Assembly (NCBI GenBank): GCA_038040195.1
Contig: JBBPIR010000005.1
Location: 1 to 64,000, forward strand
Length of the DNA: 64,000 nt
DNA from: Chloroflexota bacterium
Lineage (GTDB): Bacteria > Chloroflexota > Limnocylindria > QHBO01
Direction of reading: 5' to 3'
In this document: positions 17,721 to 26,929 of the stretch, piece after piece
Layout of the letters: the number at the start of each line of letters is the position of its first letter
Numbering within the stretch: the first letter of the stretch is position 1
Notes under the pieces: generated by a model
What the model was told of the DNA's origin: nothing
What the model saw: the letters and a program-made list of their open reading frames with translations, nothing else
Database searches by the model: none
Program-made: the position numbers and the translations under genes

Positions 17721-20700
17721 ATGACCGAGGAGCGACGCCTGGTCACGGTCCTATTCGCCGATGTCACCGGCTCGACGGCGCTGGGCGAGGCGCTCGATCC
17801 AGAGGACATGCGGGCACTGCTGGGACGCTACTTCGCGATTGCCAAGGACGTCGTGGCCCAGCACGGCGGCACGCTGGAGAAGTTCATCGGGGACGCGGTG
17901 ATGGCCGTGTTCGGGTTGCCCGCGGCCCACGACGATGATGCCGCGCGGGCCGCGGCATCCGCGCTTGCCCTGCGCGATCGGGTCCGCGAGGACCCGGGAC
18001 TGGGCGATCGGCTGCCGATTCGGCTGGGGCTGAGCACCGGCGAAGTGGTGGCCGCCATGGGCGGAGAGGGACGGGACTTCCTGGTCACCGGCGACGCGGT
18101 CAACGTCGCGGCCCGCCTGCAGCAGGGCGCGGCGAGCTGGGAGATCGTATGCAGCGAACGGACGGCGCGGGCGGCTGGCGACGGGTTCGCGTTTGGACCT
18201 GTGCTCGAGATCGAGGCACGCGGCAAGGCAGCCCCGCTCCGAGCGCAGCGGTTGGAAGGTGCGGTGGCAGCCCGGCCGCGGGTGCGCCTCCCGTTCCTCG
18301 GTCGAGACGCCGACGTGGCCCAGCTTGAGCTGACCGCCGGGCGGGCGATCCGCGAACAGCGGCCCTATCTCATCACCATCACGGCTCCCGCGGGGACGGG
18401 TAAGACGCGACTCCTCGAGGAATTCCTCGAACGTTTGCCGGAGCTGCATCCGGAGGCCCGCGTGGTCACGGCTCAGTGCCTGCCATACGGCCAGCGACTT
18501 ACCTATTGGCCGCTGCATGCCCTACTCCGCCAGCTGCTCGACCTGCCGGAGGGCGTCGACCCGGACCGCATGCGGGAGGCGGCGCAGGACTGGCTCGAGG
18601 CCGCCGGGGATGCGGCCCCCAGGCGCACCTCTGAGCTGCTGGCCGCGACCTTCGGCGCGGGCGAGGGTGAACCGATGGACCGGGCCGAGCTCTTCTCCGC
18701 GTGGCGAGCCGCCGTCGAGACCGCCGCCGGCCAGCGACCGTTGGTCGTCGTCGTCGAGGACCTTCACTGGTCGAGCGACAGCCTGCTCGATCTGATCGAG
18801 ATCATCCTCCAGCCGCGAGGCGACTCCGCCCTGCTGATGATCGTGCTGGCCAGGCCGGAACTGCTGGATCGACGGCCGAGTTGGGGCGGCGGGCGGCGGA
18901 ACTACGTGTCTCTGGCGCTCGAGCCGTTGGACGACCTGGCCATCAGCGCGCTCGTGGACTTCCTGCTCCGCGGCCCGCCGCCGGAGGTGGTCCAGGTCGT
19001 CGTCTCTCGGGCCGAGGGGAACCCGTTCTATGCGGGGGAGCTGGCTCGCACGATCCAGGAGCGGGCCTCGTCGCTGGATGACCCGGCCGCGGTCGAGGCA
19101 TTGATCGCGACTCTCCCAGACACGGTGCACGCTACCGTCCTGGCCCGGTTGGACCTGCTGCCGGCCGCCCCGCGCCGCGTGCTGCAGCTGGGATCGGTCT
19201 TTGGACGGACCTTCAGCGTGGCCGGCGTGGCCGCTCTCGCGCCGGAGTTGGCTGATGAGGTGGCGGCAGCGGTAGACCACCTGCTGGAACACGACCTGAT
19301 CCGGGTCAGCGGTGGCGATGAGCTGACGTTCCGGCACATCCTGATCCGGGAGGTGGGCTACCAGACCCTGCCCCGCGCCGAGCGGGCTCGCCTCCATGGT
19401 GCTGCGGGCGCATGGCTGGAGGGGCAGGCGGTCGGCCGCGAAGGGGAACAGGCCGAGCTCGTCGCATTCCACTTTCGGGAGGCGATCACGCTGGGCACCG
19501 CCGCCGGAATGGAGCTGGATCCTGCCCTGTTCAGCAAGGCGGTCGCATGGCTGGGACGGGCGGCTGACGCCGCGTTCGCCGGCGCCGCCTACGAGGAGGC
19601 CTCGCGTCATCTCCAGGCGGCGATCGAGATCGCGCCCCGCGAGGAGCTGCCGGAACTGTGGGTCCGCCTCGGCGACATCTTCGGGGGCGGAAATCGGGCA
19701 CTCGAAGCATTTGCATCGGCGGCCCGCGTGGGTTGGGAGCTGGGCCGACCAGTCGATTTCATCCTTCGCGCCAAGAGCGGGCAGCTCATGGTGCTCGGTC
19801 GCTGGGGAGGGTCGGTGGGATCTCCGCTGTCGCAGCAGCAGATCGACGACATCGTGGAAGAGGTCCGCGCGCTGCGGGAAGAGGCTTCGGACCGCACGGT
19901 CGTGGCGTGGTCACTGGTGGCCGAGTCGTTCCTGCCTTTCGAGGCAGCCACCAGCGCTCGAGTGCCAACCGAATCGGACTGGGCAGCGGCCAAAGTCATC
20001 GGCGAGCGCGCCGCAGCGATGGCTCGGGAGCTGAATGACGCTCCGCTTCTGAGCGCCGCTCTGGACGGAGTGTCCGCATTCACCCTCGGCTTTGATCCGG
20101 TTGAGGGTCTCGCGCTGACGCGCGAGCGGCAGGCTATAGAAGACCGCCTGCCGCTGTATGAGCGGACTGACATCCACAACATGGTGGCCTGGAGCTCGTC
20201 CGCGCTGGGCGAACTGGACGACGTCTATCAAGCCGCCGACAGCATCCTGCGCGACCTGGCTCCCAACCAGGCCCAGGCGACTGCTCTCAGCCTGGCGGCA
20301 TGGAAGGCATGGGCCCTTGCGTTGCTGGGGCGCTGGGATGACGTGGGTGGCGCCGTCGAGCGGGCCGCGGGGCTCTGGGAGGACAGCGGCAGGCTCTCGG
20401 CTGGCTTCGCCCTGCACGGCTTTATGGCCGCTGCCGAGGTCGGCTGGGCGCGGGGCGACGATCGGCTGAGCAGCCGGGCCAAGGCGGTGCTGCTGGGCAT
20501 CAGCGAGCAGTTCCCGGCGGGTCATCTGTTTCACCGGCTTTCCGCGTTTGCGGCTCCCGACCCAGCCGACCTGGTCCAATCGGTCGTCCTCGACTGGGAG
20601 CCGTACGTGACCCGCCTGCATCTGGTGGAACGGGTCGTATCGCTGTGCGTAGACCGTGGTCAGCTCGTCCCGCAGGAGGCGCTCGACACCCTGGTGACTG

Positions 20701-20957
20701 AGGCCCAGTCCCGCGGCCAGCGGTTGCTGGCTGCCCAGGTGCTCCGTGCCCGCGGCGTGCAAAGCCGGTCAGCGGACGATCTGCGGCAGGCATTGGAACT
20801 GTTCCGAAGCTTTGGAGCCAAGCCCTTGGTGGCTCGCGCCGAAATCGAGCTGGGGAACTTGATCGGCGATGCCGACCTGACGGCCTCGGGGACCGCCACG
20901 CTCGAGGCGCTGGGCGACCTGGCGCACCTGGGGCGCGTGGCCGCCGTCCCTCGCTGA
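17721..20957 (+). CDS. Class III nucleotidyl cyclase fused to AAA-type ATPase and helical repeats
   Basis: This large regulator has 1078 aa. Residues 1-175 form a class III adenylate/guanylate cyclase domain, with metal Asp14 in FADVTGS and Asp58 in FIGDAVMAVFG, and the TGDAVNVAARL motif near 130. Residues about 195-600 are a signal-transduction ATPase with FLGRDADVAQL, Walker A APAGTGKT (around 223-230) and Walker B VVVVEDLHWS (around 341-350). The rest is alpha-helical, TPR-like. This is the common cyclase-ATPase-TPR layout of Actinomycetota, Chloroflexota and Myxococcota, usually of unknown input. No DNA-binding domain is present. The start is fixed by the leaderless promoter. Confidence 0.88.
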   Translation: MTEERRLVTVLFADVTGSTALGEALDPEDMRALLGRYFAIAKDVVAQHGGTLEKFIGDAVMAVFGLPAAHDDDAARAAASALALRDRVREDPGLGDRLPIRLGLSTGEVVAAMGGEGRDFLVTGDAVNVAARLQQGAASWEIVCSERTARAAGDGFAFGPVLEIEARGKAAPLRAQRLEGAVAARPRVRLPFLGRDADVAQLELTAGRAIREQRPYLITITAPAGTGKTRLLEEFLERLPELHPEARVVTAQCLPYGQRLTYWPLHALLRQLLDLPEGVDPDRMREAAQDWLEAAGDAAPRRTSELLAATFGAGEGEPMDRAELFSAWRAAVETAAGQRPLVVVVEDLHWSSDSLLDLIEIILQPRGDSALLMIVLARPELLDRRPSWGGGRRNYVSLALEPLDDLAISALVDFLLRGPPPEVVQVVVSRAEGNPFYAGELARTIQERASSLDDPAAVEALIATLPDTVHATVLARLDLLPAAPRRVLQLGSVFGRTFSVAGVAALAPELADEVAAAVDHLLEHDLIRVSGGDELTFRHILIREVGYQTLPRAERARLHGAAGAWLEGQAVGREGEQAELVAFHFREAITLGTAAGMELDPALFSKAVAWLGRAADAAFAGAAYEEASRHLQAAIEIAPREELPELWVRLGDIFGGGNRALEAFASAARVGWELGRPVDFILRAKSGQLMVLGRWGGSVGSPLSQQQIDDIVEEVRALREEASDRTVVAWSLVAESFLPFEAATSARVPTESDWAAAKVIGERAAAMARELNDAPLLSAALDGVSAFTLGFDPVEGLALTRERQAIEDRLPLYERTDIHNMVAWSSSALGELDDVYQAADSILRDLAPNQAQATALSLAAWKAWALALLGRWDDVGGAVERAAGLWEDSGRLSAGFALHGFMAAAEVGWARGDDRLSSRAKAVLLGISEQFPAGHLFHRLSAFAAPDPADLVQSVVLDWEPYVTRLHLVERVVSLCVDRGQLVPQEALDTLVTEAQSRGQRLLAAQVLRARGVQSRSADDLRQALELFRSFGAKPLVARAEIELGNLIGDADLTASGTATLEALGDLAHLGRVAAVPR

Positions 20958-20970
20958 ACGGTCGCGGGCT

Positions 20971-21330
20971 CTAGCCGCTCGACTCTGCGGCCAACAGGTC
21001 GGGCAGGGCCGCGAAGAAGGCCGATCGAGCCCGCATCGGACCCAGGCCGGTGTCGCGGGCCGCTCGATGGCTCGCCAGGTCGGTGTGCGGGCCGAACAAC
21101 ACAGTCCGCGGACGCCGGCCCTCCTCGCCGCCATCCCGCCACGCCGCGATAGCCACGCCCCAGTCGGGCTCACGGTCGCCCCAATCGACCACCAGCACGT
21201 CGACATCGCGGGCGGGTGGCAGCTGACTCGGCTCGTCCACCCGCGCGACGCTGGCCCCGGCGCCCATGACCAGACTCTCGATCCGCGAGGCGGTCATCAG
21301 GTCCCGAACGAGGGCCACGACCCGAATCAC
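20971..21330 (-). CDS. Receiver-like hypothetical protein (119 aa)
   Basis: This is a 119-aa alpha/beta protein opening MIRVVALVRDLMTASRIESL. A second strand VDVLVVDWGDREPDW sits where a CheY-like receiver would have its phosphorylated Asp, and RPRTVLFGPHTDL follows. The fold resembles a shortened response-regulator receiver, but the usual acidic pair after strand 1 and the conserved Lys are missing, so phosphorylation is doubtful. A GTG start is used. It is last in the leftward run that begins with the pentose phosphate genes. Function unknown. Confidence 0.5.
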   Translation of the reverse strand: MIRVVALVRDLMTASRIESLVMGAGASVARVDEPSQLPPARDVDVLVVDWGDREPDWGVAIAAWRDGGEEGRRPRTVLFGPHTDLASHRAARDTGLGPMRARSAFFAALPDLLAAESSG

Positions 21331-21346
21331 ATCGGGCGGTCGTGGG

Positions 21347-21739
21347 TCAGACGGAAGGCTCGTCGATCAGCTCTCCTTCGGGCCCAGATGGCGGCCCATT
21401 CCCGTTCGGCGCAGGCCCGATCGGACCTTGTCCGTTGGGGGCGTTGTGGTCGACCACGTACCGGGCGATGCGCAAGGGAAAGACCCCGACCACGACCGGG
21501 GCCCGAACGTCGACCGATAGCTCGACGCCCAGCTCGTCGCGGATCCACAGCTCCTCGAGCTTGGCCGCTTCGCGGGCCGGGACGCCGATATACGCGGACG
21601 CCCCATTGCGGCTGATCCGCACCACGGCATCCGGCTCATCGAGCCCGAACCGGCGCCGCAGCTCAGCCACCGGGACATAGGGGCGTGAGCACACGAAGCG
21701 CCGCAGGCTGGAGGTGCTCGGCCGCTTGGTCGCGGACAT
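21347..21739 (-). CDS. Hypothetical protein (130 aa)
   Basis: I do not recognise this protein. The first 95 residues look folded: a helix with PVAELRRRFGLDEPDAVVRI reminiscent of a small winged-helix or ribbon-helix element, then ASAYIGVPAREAAKLEELW and a strand-rich VDVRAPVVVGVFPLR. The last 35 residues are Gly/Pro/Asn-rich and disordered. The ATG at 21737-21739 has a leaderless -10 box (TAGACT) that overlaps the stop of the preceding gene. It can therefore be transcribed independently of the pentose phosphate operon. Confidence 0.5.
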   Translation of the reverse strand: MSATKRPSTSSLRRFVCSRPYVPVAELRRRFGLDEPDAVVRISRNGASAYIGVPAREAAKLEELWIRDELGVELSVDVRAPVVVGVFPLRIARYVVDHNAPNGQGPIGPAPNGNGPPSGPEGELIDEPSV

Positions 21740-21745
21740 TGGGCG

Positions 21746-21751
21746 AGTCTA
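21746..21751 (-). promoter_or_regulatory. -10 box TAGACT of a leaderless promoter (21347-21739 gene)
   Basis: On the minus strand TAGACT is followed by CGCCCA and the ATG at 21739. The box includes the TAG stop of the upstream gene. Confidence 0.5.
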
Positions 21752-22123
21752 ACCCGGGTCGGGGTCGCCCGCAGAAGCGGCCGCCGGCTCCTCAGCCTGC
21801 CCGTGGCTCCAACCCCGCGCAGCCTCCACGGCCCGGCGGATGAGCCGCTTGGACGGTGCCCCCTCGGGCGCACCACCCTCGTCGGCGGGGTACGAGCGCA
21901 GGCGGAGCCCGATTTCACGCACCCCCGAGGGGTGGACATCGGTCCCGTCGATGCGGATGGTCGGCGAGCCGGGGAACTGCAGGAACTGCGCATCCTCCGG
22001 GCTGCTGACCGCGATCATCTGGATCGGCGTCTCGAAGGCATCCTCGATGAGGACCTCGACCAGCCGCTGGCGGGCGGTCATGTAGTACGGGTCGGCGTCC
22101 CAGAACAGCAACTCGACGCGCAT
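21749..22123 (-). CDS. Thioredoxin-fold protein lacking the CxxC motif
   Basis: This 124-aa protein has the layout of small thioredoxin-like proteins. Strand MRVELLFWDADPYYM leads into a helix (ARQRLVEVLIED), then strand IQMIAVSSPEDAQF, the cis-Pro segment FPGSPTIRIDGTDVHP, and a last helix SKRLIRRAVEAA. In relatives the first loop carries a redox CxxC after the strand. Here it reads DADPYYM with no Cys, so thiol chemistry is unlikely and a binding role is more plausible. It lies downstream of pgl and a two-helix membrane protein in the leftward operon. Function unknown. Confidence 0.6.
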   Translation of the reverse strand: MRVELLFWDADPYYMTARQRLVEVLIEDAFETPIQMIAVSSPEDAQFLQFPGSPTIRIDGTDVHPSGVREIGLRLRSYPADEGGAPEGAPSKRLIRRAVEAARGWSHGQAEEPAAASAGDPDPG

Positions 22124-22142
22124 CGGTCAATCCGTATCCCGG

Positions 22143-22406
22143 TCAGCCGGTTGACAGGCCGATGACCAGGCACGCCACCGCGATGCTCGCAAGTCCCGCA
22201 CCGAGCCAGATGCGCCGTCGTTCGGCGCCGGTCATGCCTTCGCGCAGCGAGGCGCCCGGCGGACGGGCGCGCCCGCGCCAGGTCTGGTAGCGCTCGGCGT
22301 TCTGCTCGCGCGCCTCGCGCTGGCGATACGACCGCCAGGCGGGCCATCCGATGGCCAGGCCGGCCACCCCCGCTACCAGCGCCGTGATCAGCAGGACGCC
22401 GGTCAC
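22143..22406 (-). CDS. Small two-helix membrane protein (87 aa)
   Basis: This 87-aa protein has hydrophobic helices at about 3-22 and 66-86, joined by a very basic loop (RSYRQREAREQNAERYQ; ARPPGASLREGMTGAERRR). Positive-inside reasoning puts the loop in the cytoplasm. A GTG start lies 13 bases after the pgl stop, so it is read with the pentose phosphate operon. No family recognised. Confidence 0.55.
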   Translation of the reverse strand: MTGVLLITALVAGVAGLAIGWPAWRSYRQREAREQNAERYQTWRGRARPPGASLREGMTGAERRRIWLGAGLASIAVACLVIGLSTG

Positions 22407-22419
22407 GCCTGTTGGCCGT

Positions 22420-23157
22420 TCATGCCAGTTGAGCAGCGGGCTGGCCGGCCGCTGCCGCGTCCACCAGCCAGGTCACGCGCTCGGCACGAACCCGGGCCGC
22501 AGGCAGGTCAGCGCCCCCTCGGACCGCGGCCAGGGTCTCCGCCTTGTCCGCCCCCACCACAACGAAGGTCACCTGTCGGGCCGCATTCAGGACCGGGTAG
22601 GTGAGCGTCAGCCGGGGCGTGTCGTATCCCGGAGGCCAGGTTGCCACCACCAGGCGATCACTGATCATCAGGGCGTCATCTCCCGGGCACAGCGAAGCGG
22701 TATGGCCGTCCACACCCATCCCCAGCCAGACCAGGTCGAGTGTCGGAACCTCGTCCACCGCAGCGTCGGCCACTCGTCTCAGCTCGTCTTCGTAGTCACG
22801 AGCGGCGCGATCGAGGTCGGCCGCCTCGCCGCGCATGCGGTGCACGGCCTCGGCCCTTAGGCCGGGCAGGTGGGCCAGCAGCGACTCGCGCGCCGCGCCG
22901 TAGTTGGAGTCAGGATCGTCGGGCGGCACGGCACGCTCGTCGGACCACAGGATCTCGACTTGTTCCCACGCGACCCGTGTCACCCGCGGCGCGGCCCGCA
23001 GGAGGTGGAAGGCGGTGTGCGGGGTACGTCCCCCTGACAGGGCCACCAGGAAGCGTCCATGGTGCCTGACGGCGTGCCGGGCGGCCGTCACGAAGCCGTC
23101 GGCGGCGGCGGCTGCCACCGCCGCGGGCGTGGGCAGGACGACCGTCTCGAGGCTCAT
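22420..23157 (-). CDS. pgl: 6-phosphogluconolactonase
   Basis: Pgl hydrolyses 6-phosphogluconolactone, the second oxidative pentose phosphate step. The 245-aa chain has the NagB/Pgl fold signatures FLVALSGGRTPHTAF, ILWSDERAVPPDDPDSNYG and DLVWLGMGVDGHTASLCPG, which hold the phosphate-binding and catalytic residues. Its ATG overlaps the opcA stop by four bases. It is the last core enzyme of the operon tkt-tal-pgi-gnd-zwf-opcA-pgl. Confidence 0.93.
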   Translation of the reverse strand: MSLETVVLPTPAAVAAAAADGFVTAARHAVRHHGRFLVALSGGRTPHTAFHLLRAAPRVTRVAWEQVEILWSDERAVPPDDPDSNYGAARESLLAHLPGLRAEAVHRMRGEAADLDRAARDYEDELRRVADAAVDEVPTLDLVWLGMGVDGHTASLCPGDDALMISDRLVVATWPPGYDTPRLTLTYPVLNAARQVTFVVVGADKAETLAAVRGGADLPAARVRAERVTWLVDAAAAGQPAAQLA

Positions 23158-24386
23158 GCCGCCACTTGGCGTGCCGCGGCCAGCAAGATCCCCGCCGCGC
23201 GCAGCGCATCCTCGTAGATCGGATCGCGGTGATCGAGCACGAGCTGCCGGCGCAGCACGTCGGCCTCGGTCTCGGGGGTCAGCGGGATGCGCCGCAGAAG
23301 AGCGGTCATGCCATCCGCGTTGGTGACGATGGTGGCCTCGTCCGCCGGGCGGTCGATGATGAACTCGGCGGAACCCGCCTCCCCGAATGCGCGAAGGCGA
23401 ACCGCAAGCAGCTCACCGGGTGGGACGGCATTGGTGGGGACCGGGTCAATGGCCAGGTCGACCATCTCGTAGTGCCCTTCCAGACCGAGACGGACGCCGC
23501 CAGGCGTCATCGGTTCCCTGGACTGCGCGCGACGCCAGGCCAGCCGAGTCGCGATCCAGCCCGCGTATAGCACCGCCTGGGCCTCCGGAGAGGCCGAGCC
23601 AGTGACCGTTTCGTGCCCGGGCACCGTCCCGCTCTTGGAAGACGGGTCGGGAACGGCGTATTGGATGCGCAGTCGAGACAGGTTGAGTAGGTAGCGGCGA
23701 AAGCGCGGGGCGTCGAAGAACTGGGCGGTCAGTTCCTGCCACGGCGCGAGGCGCTCCCATGCGATGTCCCCGACCCCCGCCCGGCGCCGGATCACTCCCA
23801 GCCGCCGGAGGCCGGCCAGCAGGTCGCTGAAGTTCGACGAGTTCACCACCAGGCGGTCCCCCAGCTCCACCAGCTGGTCAAAGATCGGGTCGCCGAATGG
23901 AGGCTCGTGTGGCCACCAGACGTGGGTCGGCAGGTCGTGAATCATGAGCGGGGCGACGATTCCGTCCAGGTGACGCGCCGCCTCGCCGCGGACGGTTAGC
24001 GCCAGCTGCTCAAAGCAGACCCTGCCTGCCCCGTTCTCGCCGTCGCTGCAATGCGTCACGATCCGGGCGTCGAGAGGGTCTCCTTCGGCAGCCGGGTCGG
24101 CCTGGAGCACGATGGCCCGGGACGGGTGGCGGGTGCCCAGGCTGAGCAGGGTTTCCAGCACGCGGTTGGCCGCGGGCTCGTCGGGTACGGTCACGATCAG
24201 GTTCAGGACCGACGTGCGGGCGTTGGTGAGACCCTTTTCGGTGACCACCACGCCGTCGCCGGGGCCGACTGCCCGGGCGGAGCCGGTGGTGGCCTGCGTC
24301 CACAGCCGCGTCAGCTCAGCCTCGACCTCGCGACACGTCGTGCCGCGCATCTCCCAGTACGGGGTCGCGGCGGGCGCCAGGCTCAC
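23154..24386 (-). CDS. opcA: Glucose-6-phosphate dehydrogenase assembly protein OpcA
   Basis: OpcA is the activator and assembly partner of glucose-6-phosphate dehydrogenase in cyanobacteria and actinobacteria. The protein is about 410 aa and shows family segments such as LNLIVTVPDEPAANRVLE, RIVTHC, LMIHDLPTHVWWPHEPPF and VNSSNFSDLL. I place the start at the GTG at 24384-24386, which overlaps the zwf stop as GTGA. An in-frame GTG at 24398 would add four residues. The position between zwf and pgl matches its known partner, and its presence implies that Zwf here is of the OpcA-dependent type. Confidence 0.9.
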   Translation of the reverse strand: MSLAPAATPYWEMRGTTCREVEAELTRLWTQATTGSARAVGPGDGVVVTEKGLTNARTSVLNLIVTVPDEPAANRVLETLLSLGTRHPSRAIVLQADPAAEGDPLDARIVTHCSDGENGAGRVCFEQLALTVRGEAARHLDGIVAPLMIHDLPTHVWWPHEPPFGDPIFDQLVELGDRLVVNSSNFSDLLAGLRRLGVIRRRAGVGDIAWERLAPWQELTAQFFDAPRFRRYLLNLSRLRIQYAVPDPSSKSGTVPGHETVTGSASPEAQAVLYAGWIATRLAWRRAQSREPMTPGGVRLGLEGHYEMVDLAIDPVPTNAVPPGELLAVRLRAFGEAGSAEFIIDRPADEATIVTNADGMTALLRRIPLTPETEADVLRRQLVLDHRDPIYEDALRAAGILLAAARQVAA

Positions 24387-25957
24387 GGTCGTCGCCACTC
24401 CCGCCCGTCGCGGGCCAGCAGCCCGTCCGCGGCCGGGGGTCCCCAACTGCCAGCGGCATAGAAGTGGATGGGACCTCCCTGGCCCGCCTGCCAGGCATCG
24501 ACGATTGGATCCAGGATCTGCCAGGCTCGCTCCACCTCGTCGTCCCGCGTGAACAGCGTCGAGTCACCAACCATGCAGTCGAGTAGCAGCGTCTCGTAGG
24601 CGTCGGGCGAGTCAACCGCGAACGAGCTGCCATAGCGGAAGTCCATGTTCACGCCGCGGATGTTCAGCCCAGGCCCGGGCACCTTGGCCCCGAACCGGAG
24701 CAGGATGCCCTCATCCGGCTGGATCCTGATGGCAAGCACGTTGGGATCGATCTCCGGCGCTCCGGCCCGCCCGAACAGTGCCAGCGGGGCGCGCCGGAAC
24801 TGGACCGCGATCTCGGTCACCCGCGAGGCGAGCGCCTTCCCGGTCCGGATGTAGAACGGCACGCCCGCCCAGCGCCAGGAGTCGATCCCCAGCTTGACCG
24901 CGACATAGGTCTCCGTCTCGGAGTCGGGAGCCACCTCCGGCTCGTCGCGGTAGGCGATCACCTTCTCGCCCTGGACCCAGCCGCTGATGAACTGGCCGCG
25001 GACCGTGTTGTGCGCTACATCCTCGGGCGACATCGGCTTGACTGCGCGCAGCACCTTGAGCTTCTCGTCGCGCAGGTCGTTGGGCTCGAACTCGACCGGA
25101 GGCTCCATGGCGAACACGGCGAGCAGCTGGAGGACGTGGTTCTGGACGATGTCGCGCAGCGCCCCGGTCTGGTCGTAGAACTCCCCCCGCCCCTCGACCC
25201 CCACCGTCTCGGCCACCGTGATCTGGACCGAGTCGATGTAGCGCCGATTCCAAATCGGCTCGAACAGGCCGTTCCCGAAGCGGAAGACGGCCAGGTTCTG
25301 AACGGTCTCCTTGCCGAGGTAGTGGTCGATCCGGAACACCTGCTCCTCGCTGAAGACCTCGGAGATCTGGCGGTTCAGGGTGGCGGCCGACCGCGCGTCC
25401 GATCCGAATGGCTTCTCGACCACGACCCGGGTCCAGCCCTGGCGCCCACTGGTCCGCACGCTGCTCCCGGCCAGGCCGGCGGCGCCCAGGTGGCTGATCA
25501 CGTCCGGGGTCAACGACGGCTGGACGGCCAGGTAGAAGAGGCGATTGCCCGCCGTCCCGCGGTCGCGATCGATCCGATCCAGGCGCCGGGCCAGGGCAGC
25601 GTAGGCCTCGGGATCGTCCAGATTGCCCTGTTCGTACTCGATCCCGGCGGTGAAGGCCGCCCAGACCGATTCCTTGACCGGGCGGTTCCGGCTGAACAGG
25701 TCGATTCCCTCCAGGAGGTGGGCGTGAAACTCCTCGCCGCTCATCGGGCGACGGGCGAAGCCGACAACGGTGAACTCGGGTGGCAAGAAGCCGCCCAGGG
25801 CCAGGTTGTAGAGAGCCGGGGCCAGCTTGCGCCGGGTCAGGTCGCCGGTAGCCCCGCAGATGACCATGGTGCACGGCTCGGGCATGCGCTCCTGGCGCAG
25901 ACCCTGGCGCAGCGGATTGACCGATGCGGTTGCGGGCGTGGTGGGCGCGGATGTCAT
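24383..25957 (-). CDS. zwf: Glucose-6-phosphate 1-dehydrogenase
   Basis: Zwf oxidises glucose 6-phosphate with NADP+ to open the oxidative pentose phosphate pathway. The 524-aa chain has the cofactor motif ICGATGDLTRRKLAPALY (residues 33-50) and the substrate/catalytic signature RIDHYLGKETVQNLAVFRF with its catalytic His. Later family blocks FYDQTGALRDIVQNH and FYIRTGKALASRVTEI are present. It lies 4 bases after gnd and overlaps opcA. It has about 25 extra residues before the Rossmann fold, which appear disordered. Confidence 0.96.
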   Translation of the reverse strand: MTSAPTTPATASVNPLRQGLRQERMPEPCTMVICGATGDLTRRKLAPALYNLALGGFLPPEFTVVGFARRPMSGEEFHAHLLEGIDLFSRNRPVKESVWAAFTAGIEYEQGNLDDPEAYAALARRLDRIDRDRGTAGNRLFYLAVQPSLTPDVISHLGAAGLAGSSVRTSGRQGWTRVVVEKPFGSDARSAATLNRQISEVFSEEQVFRIDHYLGKETVQNLAVFRFGNGLFEPIWNRRYIDSVQITVAETVGVEGRGEFYDQTGALRDIVQNHVLQLLAVFAMEPPVEFEPNDLRDEKLKVLRAVKPMSPEDVAHNTVRGQFISGWVQGEKVIAYRDEPEVAPDSETETYVAVKLGIDSWRWAGVPFYIRTGKALASRVTEIAVQFRRAPLALFGRAGAPEIDPNVLAIRIQPDEGILLRFGAKVPGPGLNIRGVNMDFRYGSSFAVDSPDAYETLLLDCMVGDSTLFTRDDEVERAWQILDPIVDAWQAGQGGPIHFYAAGSWGPPAADGLLARDGREWRRP

Positions 25958-25961
25958 CGGC

Positions 25962-26900
25962 TCAGGCAGATCCGTCCGTGCCCTCGGTCGTCTTCACCGC
26001 ATGGCCCCCGAACTCGTTGCGCAGGGCCGCCAGGACGCGGTCGGCATAGCTGTCGGGTGAGCGGCGGCTGCGCAGGCGCTGGATGAGCGCCAGGGTGATG
26101 ACCGGAGCGGGCACATCGTGGGCCAGGGCGTCGGCAACCGTCCATCGCCCCTCGCCCGAGTCGGCCACCCAGCCCGCGATCCCGGCCAGGTCATTGCCCT
26201 CCTTCTCGAAGGCGCGAGCCGCCAGTTCCAGCAACCACGAGCGGATGACGCTGCCGTGGTCCCACAGCCGGGCGATGGCGGCCAGGTCGAGGTCGTAGTC
26301 GGAGGCGTGGAGGATGTCGAACCCCTCGCCATAGGCCTCCATCAGGCCGTACTCGATCCCGTTGTGGACCATCTTCACGTAGTGACCGGCCCCGGCCGGC
26401 CCGCAGTATAGGTAGCCATTGGGCGGTGCGAGGGTGGCCACCACCGGCTCGAACCGATCGAACACGTCGCGCTCGCCGCCGACCATGGCGCAGAAGCCAA
26501 CCTCCAGGCCCCACACCCCGCCCGACACGCCCATGTCCAGGAAACGCAGGCCGCGGGCCGCAAGCTCCGCGGCGCGACGGGCGCTGTCCGCAAAGTTCGC
26601 ATTGCCGGAGTCGACGATGACGTCCCCCGTCTCGAGCCGGTCGGCGAGCCGCTCGATCAGTCCTTGGGTGGGATCGCCGGCCGGCAGGCTGAGAAGGACG
26701 TGGCGCGGAGCTCGCAGCGCGGCGCATAGCTCCTCGATCGACCCAACTGCGGTGATCTGCCCGTCGTTCTCCGGCTCCGCCGCGATGTCGGTCGCCACCG
26801 CCGACGTCCGGTTCCAGGCCACGACCGGATGACCGCCGCGCGCCAGGCGTCGCGCCATGCCGGCCCCGATCCGGCCCAGTCCCACGATGCCGACCTGCAT
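25962..26900 (-). CDS. gnd: 6-phosphogluconate dehydrogenase, short decarboxylating form
   Basis: This enzyme converts 6-phosphogluconate to ribulose 5-phosphate and CO2. At 312 aa it is the short GndA-like class rather than the 470-aa E. coli type. The NAD(P) motif GIVGLGRIGAGMARRLARGG lies at residues 4-23. Substrate residues lie in MGVSGGVWGLEVGFCAMVGG, and the catalytic Lys in AGHYVKMVHNGIEYGLM. A clear AAAGGAGGAGG Shine-Dalgarno lies just before the ATG at 26898-26900. The position between pgi and zwf fits an oxidative pentose phosphate operon. Confidence 0.94.
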   Translation of the reverse strand: MQVGIVGLGRIGAGMARRLARGGHPVVAWNRTSAVATDIAAEPENDGQITAVGSIEELCAALRAPRHVLLSLPAGDPTQGLIERLADRLETGDVIVDSGNANFADSARRAAELAARGLRFLDMGVSGGVWGLEVGFCAMVGGERDVFDRFEPVVATLAPPNGYLYCGPAGAGHYVKMVHNGIEYGLMEAYGEGFDILHASDYDLDLAAIARLWDHGSVIRSWLLELAARAFEKEGNDLAGIAGWVADSGEGRWTVADALAHDVPAPVITLALIQRLRSRRSPDSYADRVLAALRNEFGGHAVKTTEGTDGSA

Positions 26901-26929
26901 GCGCCTCCTCCTTTGGTCCGGATGATGAA

